Shown: positions 42,774-52,308, numbered from the stretch's first letter. The stretch is 64,000 bases of DNA from Roseobacter sp. (GCA_002731875.1 PCCY01000022.1:61005-125004); one strand, 5' to 3'. The notes: a model not told the origin generated them from the letters alone. Numbers and translations are program-made.

Positions 42774-44558
42774 ATGATGTCAAACTGCACCTCGTCATTG
42801 CGTATCCTCGCGACGACCGACCTGCACATGAATATCACCGGGTTCAATTACGCAACCAATACCCCCGGCCCTCTTTCAACCACACCCAGCCTTGCGGGGC
42901 TCGCACCGCAAATAGCCAAGGCTCGCGCCGAAGCAGAAGCTGACGACCGTTTGTGCCTTTTGGTTGATAACGGCGATTTTCTACAGGGGACACCGCTCGC
43001 GGATTGGCTAAGCATGACCAATCATCGACACGCGCACCCAATGGCGTTGATTTTCAACACCTTGCGATATGATGCAATCGGCCTGGGCAACCACGACCTT
43101 GATTACCGCATGGATTACCTGAACAACTTTGCGGCGCAGATGACTGCCCCGTTGATTTGCAGCAATTTGCGCGGCACGGGGATGACCAACCTGTTGTCCG
43201 CACACACCATGACAAGAAGGATAAACTCTTCGGACGGCATGCAGGATATCAAAATCGGCGTTCTGTCAGTATTGCCACCCGAGACTGTTATCTGGAATAT
43301 CGAAGAACTTCCCGAGGGCGCACAGATAGATGACCCTGTCACCTGCATCACTCAGAAAGCCAAGGATCTGCGGGCACAGGGGGCCGATCTGGTTATTGTG
43401 CTGGCGCACATGGGGTTGGGTGAGCAGGATGGCAAAACCGGCATAGGTGACTGGGGGGCGACCGCCCTGGCGCGGCTGCCATGTATCGACGTCATCGTTG
43501 CAGGTCACACCCATTACCGCCATCCCAGCGACTGGCCCGCCGCACGTAGCCTCGACCCAAGTGTTCCGGTCATCATGCCAGGCAGTTCCGCGTCGCATCT
43601 GGGGGTGCTTGACCTGGAGCTGAAACAACAACGCAATGGACAGTGGCGGGTTGAAGACCACGTGGCGCGTCTGCGGTTGCAAACCAACCATAGCGAACCG
43701 AAAATACATAGCCTCGCAGCACCGGCACATCAGTTGGCATGTACATACCTGGAGGAAAGCATCGGCCACACCGCCGAGCGTTTGCACAGCTACTTCGCCC
43801 TGTTGCGCCCTTCAAAGATCATGGCCCTTACCGCCCGTGCCAAAACAATCGCAGTCCATCAAGCAATACAAGGCAGTGATCTCGAACACCTGCCAATTCT
43901 GGCGACCGCTACTGCGCGTTCACTTCGGGGTGCTGAAGGTCCAAGCAATTTCATCGACATCCCCGCCGGGCCGGTCCTGCGTCGACACCTTGCCGGCATG
44001 GTGCCGTTTACCAACAAGGTATGCGCCTTGATCTTGACATCCGACAAGCTGGCGGAGTGGCTAGAACAATCAGCTTCGGCATATGGCTTGCAAAGCCCCG
44101 GCGCACATCGTCAACCGTTGTTGAACCCCGACGTGCCAATGTTCGTGTTCGATGCAATATTTGGGTTGTCCTATGTGTTCGATTTAAGCAAGCCTGTGGG
44201 CACACGCGTATCCGACCTGCGGCACAACGGCCTCCCGCTTGCGGACACACAACGTTTCATACTGGCAACCAATCATTTCCGCGCGGCAGGCGGTGGCGGT
44301 TACGACAAGATAACCTTGCCTGCTCCGTTCGTAAAATGCACCACAACCATAACCGACGCGCTCGAGACCGCGCTACATTCCGATACGTGCCTCGAATGGA
44401 TGGGGCATTCGCCGTGGCAACTGAAACGGATAGGCACAACAGCAACGTTCGACACCAGTGCGGCAGCGCATTCCTGTTTCGATGAAATCGCGACATTCGC
44501 GCCGAAAATACGTGAAAAAACCGACGTCGGGTTGGACCGGATCGAGATTGAACTCTGA
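42774..44558 (+). CDS. CpdB-like 2',3'-cyclic-nucleotide phosphodiesterase/3'-nucleotidase without signal peptide
   Basis: 594 residues from ATG 42774. It is a 5'-nucleotidase/CpdB-type metallophosphoesterase: ILATTDLHMNITGFNY, LLVDNGDFLQGTPLADW, IGLGNHDLDYRMDYL, VLAHMGLG and VAGHTHYRHP carry the metal ligands, and the C-terminal domain contains the nucleotide-binding region (FDAIFGLSYVFDLS). The E. coli protein is periplasmic, but here MMSNCTSSLRILATTD leads straight into the first strand with no signal peptide. Either the protein is cytoplasmic or export is by another route. The 210 bases before it hold no gene. Confidence 0.88.
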   Translation: MMSNCTSSLRILATTDLHMNITGFNYATNTPGPLSTTPSLAGLAPQIAKARAEAEADDRLCLLVDNGDFLQGTPLADWLSMTNHRHAHPMALIFNTLRYDAIGLGNHDLDYRMDYLNNFAAQMTAPLICSNLRGTGMTNLLSAHTMTRRINSSDGMQDIKIGVLSVLPPETVIWNIEELPEGAQIDDPVTCITQKAKDLRAQGADLVIVLAHMGLGEQDGKTGIGDWGATALARLPCIDVIVAGHTHYRHPSDWPAARSLDPSVPVIMPGSSASHLGVLDLELKQQRNGQWRVEDHVARLRLQTNHSEPKIHSLAAPAHQLACTYLEESIGHTAERLHSYFALLRPSKIMALTARAKTIAVHQAIQGSDLEHLPILATATARSLRGAEGPSNFIDIPAGPVLRRHLAGMVPFTNKVCALILTSDKLAEWLEQSASAYGLQSPGAHRQPLLNPDVPMFVFDAIFGLSYVFDLSKPVGTRVSDLRHNGLPLADTQRFILATNHFRAAGGGGYDKITLPAPFVKCTTTITDALETALHSDTCLEWMGHSPWQLKRIGTTATFDTSAAAHSCFDEIATFAPKIREKTDVGLDRIEIEL

Positions 44559-44596
44559 ACCTTGCACTTCGCGAAATGCCGTACTATATCACTCTC

Positions 44597-44689
44597 GAGA
44601 GGTTGGTGCGGGCAGGTGCCTCGCCAACCCGGTCAGATCCGGAAGGAAGCAGCCGTAACGAGCCCCACTTGGGTCGTTATCAGCCTCTC
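44597..44689 (+). ncRNA. ffs: Signal recognition particle RNA, small bacterial type
   Basis: The domain IV core GGTCAGATCCGGAAGGAAGC (44631-44650) is diagnostic for SRP RNA. The outer ends pair, GAGAGGTTG (44597-44605) with CAGCCTCTC (44681-44689), allowing one G-U pair, giving a molecule of about 93-100 bases of the 4.5S class. Its position close upstream of dnaX is common in bacteria. Exact ends are approximate. Confidence 0.95.
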
Positions 44690-44700
44690 ACCACATCGCC

Positions 44701-44725
44701 ACGCCGAGCCGACTAATATCGGCGT
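44701..44725 (+). terminator. Hairpin after the SRP RNA
   Basis: ACGCCGA (44701-44707) pairs with TCGGCGT (44719-44725). It is 12 bases after the SRP RNA and followed by TCTAAC, so a weak terminator is likely. Confidence 0.5.
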
Positions 44726-44772
44726 TCTAACAGGAACGCCTTCACCGGCTCGGAAACGATCACAGGGCGTGA

Positions 44773-45609
44773 TTACAGCTTTTCCGTAGCGAATGTATCG
44801 CACTGATCAACCTGACCACTATCGAACCCCCGCTGAAACCATCCGGACCGTTGCGCCGAAGTTCCATGGGTGAATGTATGTGGCTGCGGCACGCGCCCTG
44901 CCTGTTTTTGCAGGTAATCATCGCCGATCTTTCGCGCGGCGTTCAATGCTTCATCCAGATCGCCACGCTCCATCAGACCTTGCACGTTTGCGGCCCAAAT
45001 CCCCGAAAAGCAATCGGCCATCAGTTCCAACCGCACGGTCAGTGCATTGGCTTCGACGTCAGACGACTTTTGGCGCAAGGCATTGACTTGGGGCAAGATG
45101 CCAAGCTGATTTTGGACATGGTGCGCGACCTCGTGGGCAATCACATAAGCCGCGGCGAAATCGCCCCCTGCCCCCATCCGCTGGGACATCATAGCGAAAA
45201 ACTGGGTATCCAGATATGCCTTTTGATCGGATGGACAGTAGAACGGGCCGGTCGCCCCTGACGCTCCGCCGCATGCACTTTGCGTCACGTCCGAAAACAC
45301 CACTACACGCGGGGGCACATAGTCACGCCCAAGCTGCTGTTGGAATACCTCCGCCCAGACGTTTTCTGTAGTGGTCAGAACCTGCGCGACAAATTGAGTT
45401 TGCTCACTGTCGGTCTGGGTAACAGGTGTCCCTTGCTGCACCTGTCTGTCCCCACCCACCAAGAGCGGAGAGACATCTATACCGGTAAAATATCCGATCG
45501 CGAGAACAGCCAATACACCGACCAGCCCGAGACCGCCCGCGCGTGCTCCGCGCCCGCCACCCCTGCGCACCTCGACATTGCTACTCCGCCTTATCCCTTT
45601 CAGTCGCAT
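44773..45609 (-). CDS. Neutral zinc metallopeptidase (YpfJ family)
   Basis: 278 residues from ATG 45609. A Gly/Arg-rich cytoplasmic start and one membrane segment (LGLVGVLAVLAIGYFTGI) precede a periplasmic domain with the zinc motif YVIAHEVAHHVQNQLG near residue 165 and ELMADCFSGIWA near 200, whose Asp-Cys region is conserved in the family. PFYCPSDQKAYLDTQFF is another family block. Physiological substrate unknown. Convergent with the SRP RNA. Confidence 0.92.
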   Translation of the reverse strand: MRLKGIRRSSNVEVRRGGGRGARAGGLGLVGVLAVLAIGYFTGIDVSPLLVGGDRQVQQGTPVTQTDSEQTQFVAQVLTTTENVWAEVFQQQLGRDYVPPRVVVFSDVTQSACGGASGATGPFYCPSDQKAYLDTQFFAMMSQRMGAGGDFAAAYVIAHEVAHHVQNQLGILPQVNALRQKSSDVEANALTVRLELMADCFSGIWAANVQGLMERGDLDEALNAARKIGDDYLQKQAGRVPQPHTFTHGTSAQRSGWFQRGFDSGQVDQCDTFATEKL

Positions 45610-45668
45610 TCCGCCCCTCACAATTAATTGTTATTGTCAGTGAAACCCATAAGCCGGACAATAGTTCA

Positions 45669-46037
45669 ATGAACGATAAAAATAGCACCGAACTGGCTGA
45701 AGACCGGACCAATTGGGCCGAGGATCGGACAATTCTAGCCAATGAACGCACCTTCGCAGGCTGGATGCGGACAGGGATGGCGTCGCTTGCTGTCGCGATC
45801 GGGCTCAAGGCGGTTTTTGGCGATTTCCACCCAACCTGGGCCGCAAAAGGTGTGGCAAGCATTTTTGTTGTGGCCGCAGTCTATATCTTCTGGGCCGCCC
45901 ACGATGCGGCCTCCCAGACACTTGAACGGCTGACCGACCATCATGCGAATGCCCAGCCCAATGCTCGGATGAAGACCCTCGCGGTGATTTTCAGCTTTGC
46001 CTCAGTTGCGGTTGGCGGCATCCTCTGGATGCTCTAG
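45669..46037 (+). CDS. DUF202 (YidH-like) membrane protein
   Basis: 122 residues from ATG 45669. The family motif RTILANERTFAGWMRTGMA lies near residues 21-40 and is followed by three membrane segments (LAVAIGLKAVF, GVASIFVVAAVYIFWAA and MKTLAVIFSFASVAVGGILWML). Function unknown. It ends 33 bases before dnaX and is divergent from the zinc peptidase. Confidence 0.85.
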   Translation: MNDKNSTELAEDRTNWAEDRTILANERTFAGWMRTGMASLAVAIGLKAVFGDFHPTWAAKGVASIFVVAAVYIFWAAHDAASQTLERLTDHHANAQPNARMKTLAVIFSFASVAVGGILWML

Positions 46038-46070
46038 GTTCTAGCCTCAAGAGAATCCTGTAGGACCGTC

Positions 46071-47810
46071 ATGACAGCACCCTCCGCCTATCGCGTGTTG
46101 GCACGCAAATACCGCCCAGAAACCTTTGCCGATCTTGTCGGTCAGGATGCGATGGTGCGTACATTGAAAAACGCTTTTGCGGCCGACCGGATCGCACAGG
46201 CATTTATCATGACGGGCATCCGCGGTACCGGCAAGACCACCACTGCCCGTATTATCGCAAAGGGTATGAATTGCATCGGCCCGGACGGCAACGGCGGCCC
46301 GACGACCGAACCCTGCGGACAGTGCGAACACTGCGTGGCCATCATGGAAGGGCGTCACGTAGACGTAATGGAAATGGACGCCGCCTCCAATACCGGGGTG
46401 GGGAATATCCGCGAAATCATCGATTCCGTCCACTACCGCGCGGCATCTGCGCGCTACAAGGTGTATATCATCGATGAGGTTCACATGCTTTCGACAGGCG
46501 CGTTCAACGCGCTGCTCAAGACCCTCGAAGAGCCACCCGAACACGTCAAGTTCATCTTCGCCACCACCGAAATTCGCAAGGTTCCCGTAACGGTATTAAG
46601 CCGGTGCCAAAGATTTGACCTGCGTCGCATCGAACCAGAGATCATGATTGGCTTGATGCGGAAAATCGCATCGGCTGAAAGCGCGGAAATCACCGACGAC
46701 GCCTTGGCTCTGATCACCCGCGCCGCCGAAGGTTCCGCCCGTGACGCAACCTCCCTGCTAGACCAAGCAATCAGCCACGGCGCTGGCGAAACCACTGCTG
46801 ACCAGGTGCGCGCGATGCTTGGCCTGGCCGACCGTGGCCGCGTGCTTGATTTGTTCGATCTTGTGCTGCGCGGCGATGCCGCAGGCGCGCTCCATGAACT
46901 GAGCAGCCAATATTCCGACGGCGCGGATCCGATGGCGGTACTGCGTGACCTGGCTGAAATCACGCATTGGGTCTCGGTGGTAAAAATCACGCCCGATGCG
47001 GCCGAAGACCCGACAGTATCTCCTCAAGAACGTGCCCGCGGCCTCACTATGGCAGAGGCGTTGCCGATGCGTGTGCTGACCCGCCTCTGGCAGATGCTGC
47101 TCAAGTCGCTGGATGAGGTCGCCGCGGCCCCTAATGCAATGATGGCCGCAGAGATGGCGATCATCCGTTTGACACACGTGGCCGACCTGCCCAGCCCGGA
47201 AGAACTCGTTCGAAAACTTGGCAAGACACCGCCCCCCCCCGCGACCCCGCGCAGCCCCCCCACATCCGGCCCATCCGGCAGCGGACCCTCCACCACCGCG
47301 TCGCATCATGCGCAACCCGTCGTTCAATCCGGTGCCACGATGGCCGCTGCTGCTCCTGCTGTGGATCAAGCCTTGGCGCGTTACCCAAGCTTTGAACATG
47401 TCGTCGAATTGATCCGCAGCCACCGCGATGTCAAATTGCTGGTCGAAGTTGAAAACACGTTGCGCTTGGCCGCCTATCGCCCCGGCCGCATCGAATTCAC
47501 CCCCACTGACGACGCGCCGCGTGACCTGGCGCAACGTCTGGGCACTCGGTTACAACTCTGGACGGGCAACCGATGGGCAGTGACGATCGTCGGCGACAGC
47601 GCCACGCAAACCATCGCCGAAATCCGCGATGCCAAGGAAAACGCACTTAAATCCAAGGCGGAAAGCCACCCCCTCATGCAAGCGGTAATGGCGACCTTCC
47701 CTGATGCGAAGATCCTGTCCATCCGCACACCAGAGGATATCGCCGCACAAGCTGTTGCAGAAGCATTGCCAGAGGTCGAGGACGAATGGGACCCGTTCGA
47801 AGACGACTGA
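46071..47810 (+). CDS. dnaX: DNA polymerase III subunits gamma and tau
   Basis: 579 residues. AAA+ clamp-loader core: LARKYRPETFADLVGQDAM, Walker A GIRGTGKTTTA (about 49-59), zinc ligands CGQCEHC near 88, Walker B IIDEVHMLS near 133, sensor FIFATTE. After about residue 380 comes a Pro/Ser/Thr-rich linker (PPPPATPRSPPTSGPSG) and the tau C-terminal domain. The linker is encoded by nine C in a row (47232-47240) and a second run of seven C, which could permit slippage to a shorter gamma-like protein. Followed by ybaB and recR, the usual order. Confidence 0.96.
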   Translation: MTAPSAYRVLARKYRPETFADLVGQDAMVRTLKNAFAADRIAQAFIMTGIRGTGKTTTARIIAKGMNCIGPDGNGGPTTEPCGQCEHCVAIMEGRHVDVMEMDAASNTGVGNIREIIDSVHYRAASARYKVYIIDEVHMLSTGAFNALLKTLEEPPEHVKFIFATTEIRKVPVTVLSRCQRFDLRRIEPEIMIGLMRKIASAESAEITDDALALITRAAEGSARDATSLLDQAISHGAGETTADQVRAMLGLADRGRVLDLFDLVLRGDAAGALHELSSQYSDGADPMAVLRDLAEITHWVSVVKITPDAAEDPTVSPQERARGLTMAEALPMRVLTRLWQMLLKSLDEVAAAPNAMMAAEMAIIRLTHVADLPSPEELVRKLGKTPPPPATPRSPPTSGPSGSGPSTTASHHAQPVVQSGATMAAAAPAVDQALARYPSFEHVVELIRSHRDVKLLVEVENTLRLAAYRPGRIEFTPTDDAPRDLAQRLGTRLQLWTGNRWAVTIVGDSATQTIAEIRDAKENALKSKAESHPLMQAVMATFPDAKILSIRTPEDIAAQAVAEALPEVEDEWDPFEDD

Positions 47811-47890
47811 TCGGCGTACGCACTGCCTCTTGTCGGATCCGCCGCGAGATCGCATATACCGATTAACAAAAATCTACAGGAGAGACAGAG

Positions 47891-48235
47891 ATGCTCAAAG
47901 GTCTGGGTGCCATGGGAGACATGGCCAAAATGATGAAAGCCGCGCAGGAAATGCAAGGCAAAATGGCGCAGATGCAAGAAGATATGCACAAGATCATCGT
48001 CGAAGGTGAATCCGGTGCCGGGCTGGTAAAGGCAACCTGCACGGCCAAAGGCGAACTCAAGACGCTTGACATCGATCCGTCGATCTTCAACGGGGACGAA
48101 AAGGAAGTCGTCGAAGACCTGATTCTCGCCGCGATCAAGGACGCTCAATCAAAGGCCACCGATCGTGCCCAATCCGAGATGAGCAAGTTGACTGAAGGCA
48201 TGGGACTGCCCGCCGACATGAAACTTCCGTTCTGA
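47891..48235 (+). CDS. YbaB/EbfC nucleoid-associated protein
   Basis: 114 residues: MLKGLGAMGDMAKMMKAAQ, a Met-rich N-terminal helix, VEGESGAGLVKATCTAKGELKTLDIDPS in the middle and a C-terminal helix ending PADMKLPF. It is a dimeric DNA-binding protein. Preceded by AGGAGAGAC, 80 bases after dnaX and 73 before recR, the typical dnaX-ybaB-recR arrangement. Confidence 0.95.
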   Translation: MLKGLGAMGDMAKMMKAAQEMQGKMAQMQEDMHKIIVEGESGAGLVKATCTAKGELKTLDIDPSIFNGDEKEVVEDLILAAIKDAQSKATDRAQSEMSKLTEGMGLPADMKLPF

Positions 48236-48245
48236 TTTTCCAAAT

Positions 48246-48287
48246 GGGTCAAAATCCTCGCCGAAGGCATAAAATCTGTTTTGACCC
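48246..48287 (+). other. Stem-loop between ybaB and recR
   Basis: GGGTCAAAA (48246-48254) pairs perfectly with TTTTGACCC (48279-48287) around a 24-base loop, ending 21 bases before the recR TTG start and just before its ribosome binding site AGGGGGGG. It could modulate recR expression or be a terminator. Confidence 0.4.
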
Positions 48288-48308
48288 GCTTGCAGGGGGG
48301 GCGCACGG

Positions 48309-48905
48309 TTGAGCAGCACGCGCGATATCGACGCCCTTATCGACCTGATGGCGCGGCTGCCGGGTCTCGGCCCCCGGTCGGCCCGCCGGGCAGTCCTGCA
48401 CCTCATTCGCAAACGTGCGCTTTTGCTCATCCCGCTCGCCGACATGATGCAACGCGTCGCGGCGACCGCTAGGGAATGCGTGAATTGCGCGAACATCGGC
48501 ACTACGGATGTTTGCGATATATGCGCGTCGGAAAAACGCGCCAACGGAGAGCTTTGCGTGGTCGAAGACGTGGCCGACCTCTGGGCGATGGAGCGGTCGG
48601 GGGTGTTCAAGGGCCGCTACCATGTGCTTGGCGGGACCCTTTCAGCGTTGGATGCCATCGGCCCACAAGAACTCCGCATTCCGCGTCTGATTGAACGCGT
48701 GGATTCCGAAGAAATTACCGAAGTGATCCTCGCTTTGAATGCGACCATCGACGGGCAAACCACCGCCCACTATATTGCTGATCAACTGGATGGCCGCGTG
48801 CGGCTGACGTCCCTTGCCCAGGGCGTTCCGATCGGGGGAGAGTTGGATTACCTCGACGATGGTACAATCACCGCGGCCATGCAGTCGCGCAAATCACTTC
48901 TGTAA
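48309..48905 (+). CDS. recR: Recombination protein RecR
   Basis: 198 residues. A helix-hairpin-helix, [22 protein letters not shown], is followed by the zinc finger [16 protein letters not shown] (about 57-72) and a Toprim domain ([28 protein letters not shown]). It acts with RecF and RecO at gaps. The start is TTG 48309; AGGGGGGG lies at the right distance and no ATG or GTG is suitable. The 3' end overlaps the convergent dehydrogenase gene by 12 bases. Confidence 0.95.
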   Translation: MSSTRDIDALIDLMARLPGLGPRSARRAVLHLIRKRALLLIPLADMMQRVAATARECVNCANIGTTDVCDICASEKRANGELCVVEDVADLWAMERSGVFKGRYHVLGGTLSALDAIGPQELRIPRLIERVDSEEITEVILALNATIDGQTTAHYIADQLDGRVRLTSLAQGVPIGGELDYLDDGTITAAMQSRKSLL

Positions 48906-49826
48906 TTTACGCAACTTCGCCAGTGCGATAAGGGCCGCATCGCGTTCGGCCTCAAGCTCCGGGATGCTGCGTCCCGCGGCTTCGGTCTCAACACCCAAGA
49001 TGAGCTGGCTGCGGACACCGGATGTGAGGCTTGGGGTTCCCAAATCGGCCCATCGCTTTTCCTGGCTAGGCCCAAGGTGTTCCAAATAACTTGTCATACC
49101 GCCAGGACCGCCACCTAGATGGTACGCCATATGTGCACCCAGTACAGACCAGCGCAACCCCGGCCCATTCACCAGCGCAATATCCACCGCTTCGACGTCG
49201 GCGATACCTTCCGCCACAAGATGCACCGCTTCGCGCCACAGGGCGGACGCCAACCGGTTGGCGATATGCCCCACCGCCTCCTTTTTCAATCGGACGGGGA
49301 CCGAACCCAACCCCCGATAAACCTGCTCCGCAACCGACAAGATCGCATCATCGGGTCCAAACAATTCGACCAATGGGACCAGGTGTGGCGGGTTGAAGGG
49401 ATGGGCGGTGATCAGCCGCTGGGGATGCCGCATTTGCACCGACAGATGTGACCAGGGATGCGCCGACGTGCTGGACGCGATGATGACATCACTTTCTACG
49501 ATTGCTTCGATCTGGGCAAACAAATCTTGCTTGAGCGGTACATTTTCAGGTGCGTTTTCCTGAATCATATGCACCCCCACGACGGCTGCTTGCAAGGTTT
49601 CACAAATCGTCAACCTACCGCTGTTCAGGGCTCCGCCCCTGATTTCGCATAACTGCTGGCGCGGCTTTGCGACACGTTCACCAAAGGTTTCGCGGGTGCC
49701 TTCTGCCGGGTCCCATGCCTGCACGTCATGCCCTGCTTCCAAAAACAGCGCTGTCCAACTGGCCCCGATCAAGCCGCAACCAATTACAGCCACAGGGATC
49801 GGTTTTTCCGAGGGTATATTATCCAT
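48894..49826 (-). CDS. 3-hydroxyacyl-CoA dehydrogenase family protein (carnitine dehydrogenase/CRYL1-like)
   Basis: 310 residues from ATG 49826. NAD-binding [18 protein letters not shown] near residue 14, catalytic region [18 protein letters not shown] near 140 (His in place), and the helical C-terminal domain with [27 protein letters not shown]. The [13 protein letters not shown] pattern and the single C-terminal domain are those of L-carnitine dehydrogenase and lambda-crystallin/L-gulonate dehydrogenase, rather than fatty-acid beta-oxidation enzymes. It overlaps the histidine phosphatase by 8 bases. Confidence 0.87.
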   Translation of the reverse strand: MDNIPSEKPIPVAVIGCGLIGASWTALFLEAGHDVQAWDPAEGTRETFGERVAKPRQQLCEIRGGALNSGRLTICETLQAAVVGVHMIQENAPENVPLKQDLFAQIEAIVESDVIIASSTSAHPWSHLSVQMRHPQRLITAHPFNPPHLVPLVELFGPDDAILSVAEQVYRGLGSVPVRLKKEAVGHIANRLASALWREAVHLVAEGIADVEAVDIALVNGPGLRWSVLGAHMAYHLGGGPGGMTSYLEHLGPSQEKRWADLGTPSLTSGVRSQLILGVETEAAGRSIPELEAERDAALIALAKLRKLQK

Positions 49827-50400
49827 CAAGCTCAAGCACCGTTTCCACGCCATCTTCTATTACATAGACACACCCCTGCCGGTTGGTCAGCTTGCCCAGG
49901 TCTGACCGGGTAAGTCCGCACAGCTCACCGCGCAACAACTGACCGCTCAACCCATGAGCGACAATCACCGTAGGTTCGTTGAGCGTTGAGACAAAATCCC
50001 TGACGCGGGCCTGAAACGCATCAAACCCTTCGCCCCCGGGTGCTGCGGCGTAGAATTCCATATGGGGTGTTGCAGGTGTAATTCCCTCGGGAAGGTTATT
50101 GAAGATATCCGTGCGGAGCTGCCCTTCCCACTCTCCCGCGAAAACTTCTTTCAAGCGGTCGTCCACCTCGTATTTTCGCCCGCCCAGCGCTATATCGGCA
50201 GTCTGTCTTGTTCTACGCAACGGCGAAACGATGCAGGGCGGGTTGGTCTCAAGAATGGGGGCCATCAGACGGTACTGTTGCTTCGCGTGTTCAACGCCCC
50301 GGGCGGACAAAACGGATTCCGTCTGCCCTTGCACCCGACCCTCGGCGTTCCATTCGGTTTCACCATGTCGCATGAACCAGATTTTCGGATATGTCTTCAT
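49819..50400 (-). CDS. Histidine phosphatase family protein
   Basis: 193 residues with the phosphoglycerate-mutase-like signature FMRHGETEWNAEGRVQG at residues 9-25 (catalytic RHG) and VIVAHGLSGQLLRGEL near 145 with the second His. SPLRRTRQTADIAL gives the phosphate-binding Arg. Substrate is unknown; relatives act on sugar phosphates, alpha-ribazole phosphate and others. It overlaps the dehydrogenase start by 8 bases, so they are coupled. Confidence 0.88.
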   Translation of the reverse strand: MKTYPKIWFMRHGETEWNAEGRVQGQTESVLSARGVEHAKQQYRLMAPILETNPPCIVSPLRRTRQTADIALGGRKYEVDDRLKEVFAGEWEGQLRTDIFNNLPEGITPATPHMEFYAAAPGGEGFDAFQARVRDFVSTLNEPTVIVAHGLSGQLLRGELCGLTRSDLGKLTNRQGCVYVIEDGVETVLELDG

Positions 50401-50434
50401 TTGACGCGCGCCCTTCGCAAAACTTCAGTTCGCG

Positions 50435-51112
50435 CTATTTAGGCTCAAGTGCTCGCAGAATGCCACCTGTACAAAAATCTATTAACACGTCTTTATACGC
50501 CAAGGGCAGATCGGGTGCCGCCGTATCCGAAAGACCCGCAATGCGGGCCTGGCTCGCTACAATTGAAATCATCGCTGAAACCGTCAATGTCAGACTGGTT
50601 GCCAAAAGTTGAGGATCGGCGTCGGGGCGCAATTTTGCCAGTTCAGCCAGATATACCCGCGCCACCGGATCATAAAGCGGTGCCATCTCAAGATAATAGC
50701 GGTCATCAGAGACAATACGTGCAACCAGCATCGCATAGGCGCGCCATTGCGGGTCACCACGTGACGCGATCTCGAGATAGGGCGTGACATACGCCGAGAT
50801 GAGGCTCTCTATCGTTGGTTCGCTCTGGGCCTTTAATTCCTCAAGCCGCTCGAGCCGTAAGGTATTGAGGGTTTCAACACGGCGTTTGAGCACGGTGAGA
50901 AAAAGCGTCTCCTTGTTACCGCCGTGAAAACCCACGACGCCAAGGGTCACCTTCGCTTCTCGGGCGATCTGGCGTACTGTCACGGCATCAAACCCGGTCA
51001 TAGCAAAGCAGCGTTCCGCAGCATCCAAAACTTTTTCCCGGGTGATTTCACCTCTGGCAATACGGCCATCGCTGGACGGTATGAAACCTGTCTGATCATC
51101 AGATTCAATCAT
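50435..51112 (-). CDS. TetR-family regulator
   Basis: 225 residues: an N-terminal HTH (ITREKVLDAAERCFAMTGFDAVTVRQIAREAKV, with VGFHGGNKETLFLTV, about 24-75) and a C-terminal ligand domain in the CerR/DUF1956 style (SLISAYVTPYLEIA near 115). It is divergent from a TRAP operon across 131 bases that hold two palindromes, so it most likely controls that operon and itself. The start is ATG 51112. Confidence 0.9.
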   Translation of the reverse strand: MIESDDQTGFIPSSDGRIARGEITREKVLDAAERCFAMTGFDAVTVRQIAREAKVTLGVVGFHGGNKETLFLTVLKRRVETLNTLRLERLEELKAQSEPTIESLISAYVTPYLEIASRGDPQWRAYAMLVARIVSDDRYYLEMAPLYDPVARVYLAELAKLRPDADPQLLATSLTLTVSAMISIVASQARIAGLSDTAAPDLPLAYKDVLIDFCTGGILRALEPK

Positions 51113-51136
51113 TTTGATTGCAGACCTTTTTTCTCT

Positions 51137-51184
51137 CTGCTCATATCGAGCAGTGTATTTGTTGACATTTTATACAATCGTACA
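51137..51184. promoter_or_regulatory. Candidate TetR operators in the tetR-TRAP intergenic region
   Basis: CTGCTC-ATATC-GAGCAG (51137-51153) is a perfect inverted repeat close to the tetR start. TATAC-AATC-GTACA (51171-51184), one mismatch from symmetric, lies after a good -35 box TTGACA (51162-51167) directed at the TRAP genes. Either could be the repressor site. Confidence 0.5.
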
Positions 51185-51243
51185 GACAGTTACTTCCGAC
51201 CATCATGCCAAATTTTAGGTTTTGGCACAATCGCGAGGACAAT

Positions 51244-52308
51244 ATGATGCAATCCATGACCTTCACCGCCGTCGCACTGATGACCCTGCTTGCCCTCCCG
51301 TTTAAAGCTCATGCTGAATCCTTGAATGTGACTGTCGTAGCGGGACACCCGCCGGTGTTCTTATGGGTCAAAACAATGTCGGAAACGTTTATACCGGCCG
51401 TTGACATGGCGCTCGAGGGCAGCGGTACCGAAATCGACTGGACCGAAGCCTACGGCGGCACCTTGGCCAAGGTGGGAGGCGAACTGGAGGCTATGGAGGA
51501 CGGACTCGCTCAGGTCGGCATCGTGTCGTCCCTTTTTGAACCGTCCTTGCTGAGCCTGCAAAACATCACCTACGTCACGCCGTTTGGGCCGTCGGACGTA
51601 AAACTGGTGTTGGAAACAGTTGATGCCATGACCAACGAAATCCCCGGTATGCGCAAAATGTGGGAGGATCTGGATCTGGAATATTTGGGCGGTGGCTTCG
51701 GACTCGAAGATTATCTCTTAATGACAAAATTTCCGGTCAAGTCTCTGGATGACCTGAAGGGGCGAAAGATCAACGCCCCCGGCGCTGCGGTAAATTGGCT
51801 CAAAGACACGGGGGCCGTCGGGGTTTCCGGTAATTTGACCACGTATTACAACGATATAAAATCCGGAGTGGCAGAAGGCGTTATCGTGTTTCCGACCGCT
51901 GCGGCGGCGGCCAAGCTTCACGAGGTCGCCCCCTACGTGACCAAAGTCCATTTCGGTGCCCAATACGCAGGAGGGATCGTCGCCAAGAAAAGCTGGTACG
52001 ATGAACAGTCACCCGACGTGCAGGCTGCTCTTCAAGCGGGGGCCCACGCATTTGCAAGATCATACGAAGCCAACCTGGCGCTGCGGGTCACCAAGGCATT
52101 TAGCGATTTTGAGGCCGGTAACGCCCATGTCACTGAATTACCCGAGGACGTGCGCCGGGAATGGGCCAACAAATTGCCCAATCTTGCGCAGGATTGGGCG
52201 GCCGAGCAGGATGCAAAAGGACTTGAGGGTACGCGTGTTCTAGAGGCGTATGTCACACATCTAAAGGACGCAGGGGTTCATCTGCCGCGTGACTGGTCGG
52301 CAAAATGA
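51244..52308 (+). CDS. TRAP transporter substrate-binding protein (DctP)
   Basis: 354 residues from ATG 51244 behind GAGGA. Sec signal AVALMTLLALPFKAHAES (cleaved near 24). The DctP fold shows in YGGTLAKVGGELEAMEDGLAQVGIV near 75 and LDDLKGRKINAPGAAVNWLKDTGAV near 160, where GRKI replaces the more common GlkiR context for ligand binding. Its neighbour is a cyclase, and the pair suggests uptake and ring opening or hydrolysis of the same compound. First gene of dctP-dctQ-dctM-cyclase, all overlapping by 4 bases. Confidence 0.92.
   Translation: MMQSMTFTAVALMTLLALPFKAHAESLNVTVVAGHPPVFLWVKTMSETFIPAVDMALEGSGTEIDWTEAYGGTLAKVGGELEAMEDGLAQVGIVSSLFEPSLLSLQNITYVTPFGPSDVKLVLETVDAMTNEIPGMRKMWEDLDLEYLGGGFGLEDYLLMTKFPVKSLDDLKGRKINAPGAAVNWLKDTGAVGVSGNLTTYYNDIKSGVAEGVIVFPTAAAAAKLHEVAPYVTKVHFGAQYAGGIVAKKSWYDEQSPDVQAALQAGAHAFARSYEANLALRVTKAFSDFEAGNAHVTELPEDVRREWANKLPNLAQDWAAEQDAKGLEGTRVLEAYVTHLKDAGVHLPRDWSAK

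Noticed and set aside
47218..47412. Independent small gene inside dnaX
   Set aside because: It is a second frame of the proline-rich linker; its only interest is as the extension that would be read after slippage.
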